Of a stretch of DNA of 64,000 bases, positions 48,601 through 55,429 are shown one piece after another. Made by a program: the position numbers and the translations under genes. The stretch lies in NCBI GenBank assembly GCA_016194585.1, contig JACQBG010000043.1:1-64000 (forward strand), read 5' to 3'. This stretch comes from Gemmatimonadota bacterium (GTDB lineage Bacteria; Gemmatimonadota; Gemmatimonadetes; Gemmatimonadales; Gemmatimonadaceae). The notes beneath the pieces are model-generated. The model did not search any database and was not told the DNA's origin. It saw only the letters and a program-made list of their open reading frames with translations. The first letter of the stretch is position 1, and the number at the start of each line of letters is the position of its first letter.

Positions 48601-49275
48601 ATCCACCCCGGCATGACTCCGGGGCCGCACGCGATGCTGGCCGTCACCGACACGGGCACCGGCATGGACGAGGCCACCCAGCGACGCATGTTCGATCCCT
48701 TTTTCACAACCAAGGAGCCCGGCAAGGGCACGGGACTCGGCATGGCGACCGTTTATGGTATCGTCAAGCAGAGCGGCGGCGGCATCTGGGCCTACAGTGA
48801 AGTGGGTCGGGGCACGACGATCAAGGTCTATCTGCCCCAGGTTGCGGAAGAAGCCGCGGCCGCGACGGTGGGCGAAGTCGCCGGACGCGCTCGAGGGGCA
48901 GAGACGATCCTCGTCGTCGATGACGATGTGGCGGTACGCAACATGGCGGCACGTTTCCTCGAGACGAGCGGCTATCGGGTACGACTCGCTTCCGACGCCG
49001 CCGTCGCCGTGCAGCTTCTGGAGGCCGAGGGCGAAGTGGTCCACTTGCTGATGACGGATCTCGTGATGCCCGGCATGAACGGGTTGGAGTTGGCCAAACG
49101 GGCGGTCAGCCTGCGACCCGAGCTGAAGATCCTCGTCACATCGGGATACCTGCCGGACGGCGCCGAGCTCCGCGACGCCATCGCGGCTGGAGCGCACTTC
49201 ATCTCCAAGCCCTATTCGCTGTCTGAGCTGACCAACAAAGTGAGAGAGGTGATCGATGCGCCGCCGACCCGTTGA
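45613..49275 (+). CDS. Large membrane PAS hybrid histidine kinase
   Basis: 1220 residues from a GTG. Six membrane spans (about 26-50, 93-113, 143-162, 180-200, 212-231, 246-264) form an integral sensor. A mostly helical extracytoplasmic region follows, then a seventh span at 417-440. PAS domains start near 455, 582 and 716. The dimerisation His is near 859 (GGIAHDFNNLL) and the ATPase domain lies at 960-1080. A receiver domain (1096-1215) has its Asp in LLMTDLVMPGMNG. In-frame sequence upstream of 45613 is antisense-like, so I start at the GTG that overlaps the leader ORF stop. The 3' end overlaps the DUF1080 gene by 20 bases. Confidence 0.88.
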   Translation: MTRTESDPGQPADTSGPEAPRPPALSALIGGAALACIALGALVLAGWTLNISALKSVWPGFASVKANTALTFVLCGAALRVLRLPSSDVRRAARVAGQICAAAAVVIAALTLGEHFFSWNAGIDQLLFHESPAGNGTLVPGRMAPLTALAFAAVGAALYLLLRNSPRGQSTAVRPFAEGTAGIVTFLGLTALGGHAANAHMLFGWGRFTEGSILASAGFVVLGTGLFAVAWRERRLRWAIGTWPTAGFLSGLVALVVLIGAAQLSIEHMRQGTQLVAQSTGVRFRIAMLLDAVGDLETAALGDAASADESGVAMRRAQLQDIAGEMDSLRRVAAGDPEQRQLLSAVEPIIVARVDDVREIVERRRAQREASVAAAARSRRVRADMDSIHRAIERLERQTARLAQARQDASDVTTRGMFLTVQLGGVVSLLLLAVVMLRTNSEIVAGERAAAVIRESEERFRSVFEQNAVGLALVTPDRRYLRVNERFCEITGYRRDELEGNSFSSFTHPDDRAGDVQLTEELRAGERHRYAREKRYVRKDGSIAWVTASAAFVQPTATEPGYFIGAINDITERIEAERSRRQSEERLRLVTGEGGVAVWEYDFATDIMERSGNHDALYGLERQDTWHLATFLNATHPDDRELSNRAIQSSVAPGGSDDYEFDFRVVHPDGSVRWLSVVGHVAVRNAQGQGTVARGILIDITDRKLAEEQLRRTAADLRLQGAALNAAANAIMVTDRGGTIQWVNPAFTDMTGYGADEAIGRNPRDIVKSGRHERPFYEAMWRVLLTEGVWRGEITNRRKDGTQYPEFMTMTTVRDASGDITNFIAIKEDLTERRRLEATLAQSQRLETVGSLAGGIAHDFNNLLTVINGASELAQHDLSKTSPLYEATTTIRSAADRAAALTRQLLAFSRKQFLQPAVAELNTLVKNVQPMVRRLIREDIEIHVELSRDAGNVRVDVAQFDQVLLNLVVNSRDAMPNGGTLTIETGLVVLDPSDARIHPGMTPGPHAMLAVTDTGTGMDEATQRRMFDPFFTTKEPGKGTGLGMATVYGIVKQSGGGIWAYSEVGRGTTIKVYLPQVAEEAAAATVGEVAGRARGAETILVVDDDVAVRNMAARFLETSGYRVRLASDAAVAVQLLEAEGEVVHLLMTDLVMPGMNGLELAKRAVSLRPELKILVTSGYLPDGAELRDAIAAGAHFISKPYSLSELTNKVREVIDAPPTR

Positions 49276-50050
49276 TCGTGTGGAGGCAGGACGTTGCCGC
49301 GCCGCCCTCACCCTGGCGGTGCTTCTCGCGCTCCCGCTCGGCGCGCGAGCGCAGGGCGCGACCTGGCCCCAGCACTCGCGCGAGCGGCCGCTCCCCCGTG
49401 TCGTCGACCCGGGGCGCGGCGCCCTTCCCGTGCCCCCTCCCGCCGACGCGATCGTCCTGTTCGACGGGCACGACCTCGCGCACTGGGTGACCGACTCCGG
49501 TGCACCGGCCACGTGGCACCTCGTGCCGGGGCAGGCCATGGAGGTCGCGCCAGGCACCGGCGAGATCCGTTCGAAAGACACCTTCGGCGACGTGCAGTTG
49601 CACGTGGAATGGGCGTCGCCCAAGCCGGCGCGCGGCAAGGACCAGGATCGCGGCAACAGCGGCGTGTTCCTGATGGGGAAGTACGAGGTGCAGGTGCTCG
49701 ATTCGTACGACAACGTCACGTACGCCGACGGCCAGGCCGGCGCGGTGTACGGGCAGTATCCGCCGCTCGTGAACGTGAGCCGGCCGCCCGGCGAGTGGCA
49801 GAGCTACGACATCGTCTTCCACCGGCCGCACTTCGACGCGGCGGGGAAGGTCACCGCGCCGGGACGTTTCACCGTCTTCCACAACGGCGTGCTCGTGCAG
49901 GACGACGTCTCGCTCCTCGGTCCCACCTCGCACATGGTACGCGAGCCGTACACGGCGCACGCCGACCGCTTGCCCATCGCCCTGCAGGACCACGGGCATC
50001 CCGTGCGCTACAGAAACATCTGGGCGCGCGACCTCGAGCCGAAGCGCTGA
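49256..50050 (+). CDS. DUF1080 (3-keto-disaccharide hydrolase-like) secreted protein
   Basis: 264 residues with a signal peptide ending near residue 33 (GARAQ). The DUF1080 beta-sandwich is clear: AIVLFDGHDLAHWV, FGDVQLHVEW, RGNSGVFLMGKYEVQVLDSY and WQSYDIVFHRP. The family includes hydrolases acting on 3-keto-glycosides and concanavalin-like carbohydrate-binding proteins. It overlaps the hybrid kinase by 20 bases, suggesting co-expression. The start gives the best signal peptide. Confidence 0.85.
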   Translation: MRRRPVDRVEAGRCRAALTLAVLLALPLGARAQGATWPQHSRERPLPRVVDPGRGALPVPPPADAIVLFDGHDLAHWVTDSGAPATWHLVPGQAMEVAPGTGEIRSKDTFGDVQLHVEWASPKPARGKDQDRGNSGVFLMGKYEVQVLDSYDNVTYADGQAGAVYGQYPPLVNVSRPPGEWQSYDIVFHRPHFDAAGKVTAPGRFTVFHNGVLVQDDVSLLGPTSHMVREPYTAHADRLPIALQDHGHPVRYRNIWARDLEPKR

Positions 50051-50059
50051 CTCGTCGAT

Positions 50060-50100
50060 GTGCGAAGGGCGCCGGGCGAACCGCCCGGCGCCCTTCGCAC
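50060..50100. terminator. Perfect 19-bp hairpin between convergent genes
   Basis: GTGCGAAGGGCGCCGGGCG pairs exactly with 50082-50100 around an AAC loop. It starts nine bases after the DUF1080 stop and faces the end of the convergent iron-transport gene. No U-tract on either strand. Confidence 0.75.
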
Positions 50101-50122
50101 GTCATCCGTCAGGCGCGGCGAC

Positions 50123-51238
50123 TCACGCGAAGAACCGCGCCACCCACTCGCCCACGTAGTAGCCCGCCACGGCGACGCCGAGCCCCACGACGAACATGTC
50201 GAGGCCACTCCGGAACACGCCGCGTCCGGTGAACACGCTGCGCGCGCCTCCCACCGCGAAATGACTGGCCATCGCGAGCGTGAAGCTGACCGCGATCGCG
50301 GTGGTCCCCTGGAACACGAGGAACGGGAACACCGGGATCAGCGCGCCGACCGCCGTCGCCGTGCCCGTGATCCACGCTTCGCGCCACGGCGACGTCTCGT
50401 GCCCGCCGATCTTCAACTCCTCCTGCACCTGCTCGGCGAGCATGCGCTCCGGGTCGCCCATCACCTCGGTGGCGAGCGCGTGCGCCGCCGCGCGCTCCAT
50501 CCCCTTGGCCTCGTAGATGAGCGCCAATTCGTCGCGCTCCACCTCGGGCATGAGCGCGATCTCGTCGCGCTCCATCGCGATCTCGTTCTCGTACACTTCC
50601 TGTTCGCTCTTCGCCGCGAGGTAGCCGCTCGACCCCATCGAGAGCGCGTCGGCGATGAGCCCCGCCACGCCGGCCACGATCACGGCGTGGTGCTGCTGCG
50701 CCGCCGTCGCGCCGATGACGCCGGCGACGAGTCCGAAGTTCGCCGTCAGCCCGTCGTTGAACCCGTAGACGACGTTGCGCAGCAGGCCGCCCGATTCCGC
50801 CTGGTGCCACGGCTCGCCCTCGCGTCCGACGAGATGGCCGATCTCGTGCGCGTGCTCCTTCGATTCGCGTGCGAGGAGCAGCGCCGCGGCGTTCCCCGGC
50901 GCGCCCTGCGGCGTGGCGCGGTGCATCTGCAGGTAGCTCTTCACTTCGCGCCCTTCCTCGGCGAGCAACATCGGCAACAGGAAGCCCGGACCGAACCAGC
51001 CGCCGAGGAGTTCGAGCAGTCGCGTGCGCGCGGTCGGCCGGAACGTGCCGACCGTGCCGCCGTTCTGCCGGATGAGGTCGGCCCAGATCACGACGTGGCG
51101 ATCCTCGACCGCGGCGAGCCGCTCGAACACGTCGCGCCGGTGCGCGTCCTTCTCGAGCGTCGCGAGCACGCGATAGAGGTGCGCGGCGTCGGCTTCGTCC
51201 TGCCAATGATGCTGGAAGGCGTGGAGGTCGGCGGTCAC
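50123..51238 (-). CDS. MbfA-like ferritin-VIT1 fusion iron exporter
   Basis: 371 residues. The N-terminal 145 residues are a ferritin/rubrerythrin-type four-helix domain with di-iron ligands (E-x2-H in AVEDRHV and the later ESKEHAHEIGH). The rest is a VIT1/CCC1 membrane domain with about five spans (YGFNDGLTANFGLVAGV, ALSMGSSGYLAAKSE). The same fusion in alphaproteobacterial MbfA exports iron and protects against iron and peroxide stress. The start gives the intact ferritin helix. It is divergent from the PDZ gene. No Fur or Irr site was recognised upstream. Confidence 0.9.
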   Translation of the reverse strand: MTADLHAFQHHWQDEADAAHLYRVLATLEKDAHRRDVFERLAAVEDRHVVIWADLIRQNGGTVGTFRPTARTRLLELLGGWFGPGFLLPMLLAEEGREVKSYLQMHRATPQGAPGNAAALLLARESKEHAHEIGHLVGREGEPWHQAESGGLLRNVVYGFNDGLTANFGLVAGVIGATAAQQHHAVIVAGVAGLIADALSMGSSGYLAAKSEQEVYENEIAMERDEIALMPEVERDELALIYEAKGMERAAAHALATEVMGDPERMLAEQVQEELKIGGHETSPWREAWITGTATAVGALIPVFPFLVFQGTTAIAVSFTLAMASHFAVGGARSVFTGRGVFRSGLDMFVVGLGVAVAGYYVGEWVARFFA

Positions 51239-51411
51239 AAGCGGTGGGGGGCGGAGGGTGGGGAAGGCGGCGCCGGTCGGCGCCGCTGGAGGGCGTGGCG
51301 CCCTCTCAATTATGGCACGGCGCCGTCCGCGGACCTACCCGTCCGGCAGGCCAGGCAACCCTCCGCATGGGGGGCGTGACTGAGGAGGTGAACCGCCTCA
51401 CCGAGGAATCG

Positions 51412-52509
51412 ATGCGAATCCTGTCAATCGCCACGCTCATGGTGGCCGCGGCGCCGGCCGCGTGGGCCCAGACCCGCACGCCGGCACCGCGCGCTCCCCG
51501 CACGTTCGTCTACAGCACGTCGCGCGACGACGCCGACCGCCCGATGCTCGGCGTCACGACCTCCGCCGGCGACAAGCGCGACACGCTCGGCCTGCTCGTC
51601 GTCGGCGTGACGACCGGCAGTCCCGCCGAGAAGGCCGGCATCGAGGAAGGGAACCGGCTCGTCGCGATCGACGGCGTGAGCCTCAAGGTCGCGCGCGAGG
51701 ACGCCGGTGATCCGGAGATGGCGAACGCGATGAGCAACCGGTTGCGCCGCGAGGTGGGCAAGCACAAGGCGGGCGAGGAAGTCTCGCTCGAGGTGTACGC
51801 CGGCGGGCGCACGAAGACGCTGAAGGCGAAGCTCGCCACGTCGAACGACATCGAGCACTGGTCGAACGCCGACGACGAGGAGCGTGCGGCGCTTGGCGTC
51901 TCGCTCACGATCTCGGGCAGCAAGCGCGATACCGCGGGGATCTTCATCTCGGGCATCTCCGACGGTGGACCCGCCGACAAGGCCGGTATCGCCGAGGGCG
52001 ACCGCATCGCGAGCATCAACGGCGTCGACCTCCGCGTGCCGAAGGAGGACGCCGGCGACGCTTCCGTGTCGTCGGCACGGTTCCAGCGCCTGCAGCGTGA
52101 ACTGCGCAAGGTGAAGCCGGGACAGGCCGTCGACCTCGTCGTGGTCTCGGGCGGCACGTCGCGAACCGTGAAGGCGACGACGGTGAAGTCGAGCGACCTG
52201 CGTGACGGCGGTGGCGTGCGGATCCGCATCGGCGACGGAATGGGGCTGCAGCGGATGCGGATGTTCGACGGGCACGTGCCGGAGCCGCCGCCGCCGCCCG
52301 ACGCACCGCTGCCGCCAAGGGTGAGGTTCTTCAGGAACGACGGGCCCGACGGCCTGTCGTTCGACTTCGACGGCATCGGCCCCGAGGTCCGGCGGCAGAT
52401 CGAGATCGAGGTGCCGCGGGCGATGGACCGCGTACGCGAACAGATGGACGCGCTCAAGCTGGAACTGCCCGCGCTCCGCTCGCGGATCATCCGCAAGGTC
52501 GTGATCTGA
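51412..52509 (+). CDS. Exported protein with two PDZ domains
   Basis: 365 residues with a signal peptide at 1-21 (ends AWAQ). Two PDZ domains lie at about 45-150 (TTGSPAEKAGIEEGNRLVAIDG) and 160-265 (GGPADKAGIAEGDRIASING). Their near-identical layout implies internal duplication. A Pro-rich stretch near 285-300 precedes a short C-terminal helical part. There is no protease domain, so it is not a DegP or CtpA enzyme. It may be a periplasmic adaptor for a protease. GAGGA before the ATG at 51412 and the signal peptide decide the start. Confidence 0.82.
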   Translation: MRILSIATLMVAAAPAAWAQTRTPAPRAPRTFVYSTSRDDADRPMLGVTTSAGDKRDTLGLLVVGVTTGSPAEKAGIEEGNRLVAIDGVSLKVAREDAGDPEMANAMSNRLRREVGKHKAGEEVSLEVYAGGRTKTLKAKLATSNDIEHWSNADDEERAALGVSLTISGSKRDTAGIFISGISDGGPADKAGIAEGDRIASINGVDLRVPKEDAGDASVSSARFQRLQRELRKVKPGQAVDLVVVSGGTSRTVKATTVKSSDLRDGGGVRIRIGDGMGLQRMRMFDGHVPEPPPPPDAPLPPRVRFFRNDGPDGLSFDFDGIGPEVRRQIEIEVPRAMDRVREQMDALKLELPALRSRIIRKVVI

Positions 52510-52530
52510 GCACGATGCGGCTCCGACACA

Positions 52531-52567
52531 CGAGGGGGAGGGCCGCGACGAGCGGACCTCCCCCTCG
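52531..52567. terminator. Hairpin between convergent PDZ and padR genes
   Basis: CGAGGGGGAGG pairs with CCTCCCCCTCG (11 bp). After one mismatch four further pairs close a GACGA loop. It lies 22 bases from each flanking stop codon. Confidence 0.65.
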
Positions 52568-52588
52568 GCGCATCGATGCGCCGACGCG

Positions 52589-53206
52589 CTAGGGCTTCGC
52601 GCCCAGGTCGGCGAGTTCGCGCGCGGCGCGCTGCAACACCTCGGCGACCTTCGTCGCGAGTTCGCTATCGGGGCTGCGCCGCCAGATGAGTCGCGCGTAT
52701 TCGCGGCCGAGCGCGCCCATCGCTTCGTGCGCCGGGCGCACCGCGTCACCGAAGATCGACGCGCCGAGTTCCGAGAGCCGGTCGAGCACTTCGTCCACGG
52801 TCGAGCGGTTGGCCTCGAGGTACGCCCGTCCTTCGTCGGTGATGGCGTAGACGCGCTTGCCGCCCTCTTCGGCGGTGGCGACGGCGAACCCCATCTCCTC
52901 GAGCAACGTCAGCGTCGGATAGACGGTGCCCGGACTCGGGGCGTATCGTCCGCCGCTCCGTTCCTCGAGCGCCTTGATGACGTCGTAGCCGTGGCGCGGC
53001 TTCTCGGCGAGGAGCTGCAGGATGACGAACTTGAGGTCGCCTTGCTCGAACATCCTCCCCGCGCGCCACGGCCCGCCACGGCCGCGGCCGCCCCCGAAGA
53101 AGAAGGCGCCGAAGTTCTGCTCGCCACGCCAATCGAAGCCGCGACCCGCCCACATGCGCCAGCGCGGGCCATCGCCGCCGAAGGCTCTGCAATCCCGATG
53201 TCTCAT
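52589..53206 (-). CDS. PadR-family transcriptional regulator
   Basis: 205 residues. After a Gly/Trp/Phe-rich N-terminal arm of about 50 residues, the winged helix runs from KFVILQLLAEKPRHGYDVIKAL to TVYPTLTLLEEMG and KRVYAITDEG, the PadR core. A C-terminal helical dimerisation part follows (Vtr family). PadR proteins are repressors that release DNA on binding a small ligand. GGAGGG precedes the ATG at 53206. The inverted repeat at 53283-53304 is the obvious candidate operator, so autorepression is likely. Confidence 0.88.
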   Translation of the reverse strand: MRHRDCRAFGGDGPRWRMWAGRGFDWRGEQNFGAFFFGGGRGRGGPWRAGRMFEQGDLKFVILQLLAEKPRHGYDVIKALEERSGGRYAPSPGTVYPTLTLLEEMGFAVATAEEGGKRVYAITDEGRAYLEANRSTVDEVLDRLSELGASIFGDAVRPAHEAMGALGREYARLIWRRSPDSELATKVAEVLQRAARELADLGAKP

Positions 53207-53282
53207 TCGTCCCTCCGGAAAGAGGTACTGCTTCACGAGCGCCGGTAACCCAGCGCCCCGAGCACAGTAACGTAGTATCCAA

Positions 53283-53304
53283 GATATATCGTTAGCGATA
53301 TATC
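53283..53304. promoter_or_regulatory. Inverted-repeat operator, probably for PadR
   Basis: GATATATCG-TTAG-CGATATATC is a perfect 9-bp inverted repeat in an AT-rich island of a very GC-rich region. It lies 77 bases before the padR start and 108 bases before the divergent TonB-like gene, so one site could control both. Confidence 0.72.
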
Positions 53305-53412
53305 GCGCAAGGCCCTTGTCACAGGCTCCAACGGTCCTATGGTAATCCCAGTGGGCCGTGCAGCGGTCCAACCGACAGGACTCTCCTCTCGTCGCTCTTC
53401 CCCCGGGGAACG

Positions 53413-54120
53413 ATGCATCTCCTGCTCGACGATCAGCTCAAGGCGCCACGACCCGTCCTCGGGACGGTGGTGAGCGCGGTGGCGCACGTCGCGCTCTTCC
53501 TCGCCGTCATCCTGAGTGGCGGTCGCGTCGTCGATGAGCTCGCCGATGTGATGCAGCAGACGGTGCGCTTCCTGATCCCGCCGGATCGCGTCTCGCGACC
53601 GACCGAGACTCGGGTCGCGTATGTGGCGACGACGGGCGACGGCACGTCGTCGGGGCCGAGCACGGAGGCGCGCGGCACGGGAGGCCAGAAACGATTCGCG
53701 CGGGCCACGGCGGCGAGCGCGGGAGAGCAGCAGCGCGTGCAGCCTTCCGTCGCCGAACCGACCGAGGCGGAACACGCGTACAGCATCCTCGAGGTCGATT
53801 CGGCCGCGGTGCGCGATCCCACCAGCGCGGCGCCGTCGTACCCGGCGGCGCTCGAGGAGAAGGGCGTGGAGGGGTCGGCGCTCCTCCGATTCGTCGTGGA
53901 TTCCACCGGCTTGGTCGACCTCTCCACGGTGCAGGTCCGCCGTTCGACGCATCCGCTGTTCTCCTCGGCGGTGACGTCGGTGTTGCCGGACATGCGCTTC
54001 CGTCCCGCGATGGCCGGCAACAAGCCGGTGCGGCAGCTCGTGGAGCAGGAATTCAAGTTCCGGTTGAATCGCCCGCCTGAGCCCCCCGCGCCCCCGGCGA
54101 CGAAGAAGCCCCGGGCCTGA
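53413..54120 (+). CDS. TonB-like energy-transducing protein
   Basis: 235 residues. One membrane anchor lies at 16-35 near the N terminus. A low-complexity periplasmic linker is followed by a TonB C-terminal domain (about 140-220: PSYPAALEEKGVEGSALLRFVVD, then MRFRPAMAGNKPVRQ). TonB links the proton-motive force to outer-membrane receptors. No ExbB, ExbD or receptor gene is nearby and the linker is not Pro/Lys repeat-like, so it may be a specialised TonB. It is divergent from padR. Confidence 0.83.
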   Translation: MHLLLDDQLKAPRPVLGTVVSAVAHVALFLAVILSGGRVVDELADVMQQTVRFLIPPDRVSRPTETRVAYVATTGDGTSSGPSTEARGTGGQKRFARATAASAGEQQRVQPSVAEPTEAEHAYSILEVDSAAVRDPTSAAPSYPAALEEKGVEGSALLRFVVDSTGLVDLSTVQVRRSTHPLFSSAVTSVLPDMRFRPAMAGNKPVRQLVEQEFKFRLNRPPEPPAPPATKKPRA

Positions 54121-54148
54121 CGCGCGGGACGCGTCCACCGAAGACGGG

Positions 54149-54182
54149 AAGAGGCGGCGTGCCACTCGGCACGCCGCCTCTT
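54149..54182. terminator. Terminator between convergent genes
   Basis: AAGAGGCGGCGTGCC and its exact complement form a 15-bp stem with an ACTC loop. On the plus strand it ends CTCTTTCGTT, giving a short T run. It lies 28 bases after the TonB-like stop and 23 bases from the end of the permease gene. Confidence 0.8.
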
Positions 54183-54205
54183 TCGTTCCCGCGATCGTGC
54201 GGTCG

Positions 54206-55426
54206 CTACTCGTAGCGGAGCGCGACGATCGGATCCATGCCCGCGGCGCGGCGCGCCGGGTACACACCGAAGACGACGCCGACGAATGCCGAGAATCCGA
54301 ACGCGATGGCGACCGATGACGCGCCGACCTCGGTGTTCCATCCCATCGTCTTCGTGAAGACCATCGCGCCGCCCGCACCGACGATGATGCCCAGCATGCC
54401 GCCGAGGAGGCAGAGCACGACGGCCTCGATGAGGAACTGGAAGAGGATGTTGAGCTTCGTCGCGCCGAGCGCCTTGCGGATGCCGATCTCCCGCGTGCGC
54501 TCGGTGACGGAGACGAGCATGATGTTCATGATGCCGATGCCGCCGACGAGGAGCGACACGGCGGCGATGCCGGCGAGCAGGAGGCTGAACACCTGCGTCG
54601 TCTCGCCGAGCGTGTTCAGGAAATCGGCCTGGTTGCGGATCTGGAAGTCATCGTCCTTGCCGGGGCGCAGGCGATGCTCGCGGCGCAGGATCTTCTGGAT
54701 GTCGGCCATCGTCTCGGGGATCTCCTCCTCCGACGGCGCGAGCACACTGATGGCGCGGATGCGGTTGTTGCCGAGCACGCGGAAGCGCGCCGTGGTGATC
54801 GGGATCAGGATCTGGTCGTCGGGGTTCTGGAACGCGTTCGTCTGTCCCTTCGACTTGTAGACCCCGACGACGGTGAACTGGATGCCGCGGATGCGGATCG
54901 TCTCGCCGAGCATGGCTTCGGGCGTCTGGAGTCCGAGGTTCTCGACGACGGCCGGTCCGACGACGGCGACCCGCTGCCGCGTCTGGTCCTCGGCGTTGGT
55001 GAAGAATCGCCCGACCTGCATCTCGTACTTGCGGACCTCGGGGTAGTTCGACGTGACGCCGACGATCTGCGTGCTCGTGTTCTTGTTGAGGTACTGCACC
55101 TGCAGCTGTCCCGACATCTCCGGCTGCACGGCGGCGATGTGCTCGCCGCGATCCTTGAGGGCGGTGGCATCGTCGATGATCAGTCGTGCGCCGCCGCCGC
55201 CGGTGCGCACGCCGCCGAACATGGCCTGGCCGGGCATGACGGTCAGCAACGTCGTGCCGAGGGCGGCGATGCGATCGTTCACCTGTTTCTGTGCGCCCTT
55301 GCCGAGGGCGACCACGGCGATGACCGCCGCCACGCCGATGACGATGCCGAGCATCGTGAGCAGCGAGCGCAGCTTGTTCGCGCGGAGGGCGCCGAGCGCG
55401 ACGCGGATCGTCTCGCCGAACAGCAT
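54206..55426 (-). CDS. MacB-type ABC transporter permease (no ATPase domain)
   Basis: 406 residues. TM1 is at about 20-40, then a large periplasmic MacB core domain (45-265) and three C-terminal spans (about 283-310, 335-360, 370-393). The FtsX/MacB signature SVTERTREIGIRKALGA is present. MacB-family proteins are mechanotransmitters that push substrates out through an adaptor and TolC. The ATP-binding half found fused or adjacent in typical systems is not encoded here. The start lies four bases after the adaptor stop. It is the last gene of a unit led by an ECF sigma factor. Confidence 0.88.
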   Translation of the reverse strand: MLFGETIRVALGALRANKLRSLLTMLGIVIGVAAVIAVVALGKGAQKQVNDRIAALGTTLLTVMPGQAMFGGVRTGGGGARLIIDDATALKDRGEHIAAVQPEMSGQLQVQYLNKNTSTQIVGVTSNYPEVRKYEMQVGRFFTNAEDQTRQRVAVVGPAVVENLGLQTPEAMLGETIRIRGIQFTVVGVYKSKGQTNAFQNPDDQILIPITTARFRVLGNNRIRAISVLAPSEEEIPETMADIQKILRREHRLRPGKDDDFQIRNQADFLNTLGETTQVFSLLLAGIAAVSLLVGGIGIMNIMLVSVTERTREIGIRKALGATKLNILFQFLIEAVVLCLLGGMLGIIVGAGGAMVFTKTMGWNTEVGASSVAIAFGFSAFVGVVFGVYPARRAAGMDPIVALRYE

Positions 55427-55429
55427 GCC

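Noticed and set aside
47557-49719. 720-codon antisense ORF over the PAS kinase and DUF1080 gene
   Set aside because: It crosses the boundary of two real genes, has no ribosome-binding site and no recognisable motif.
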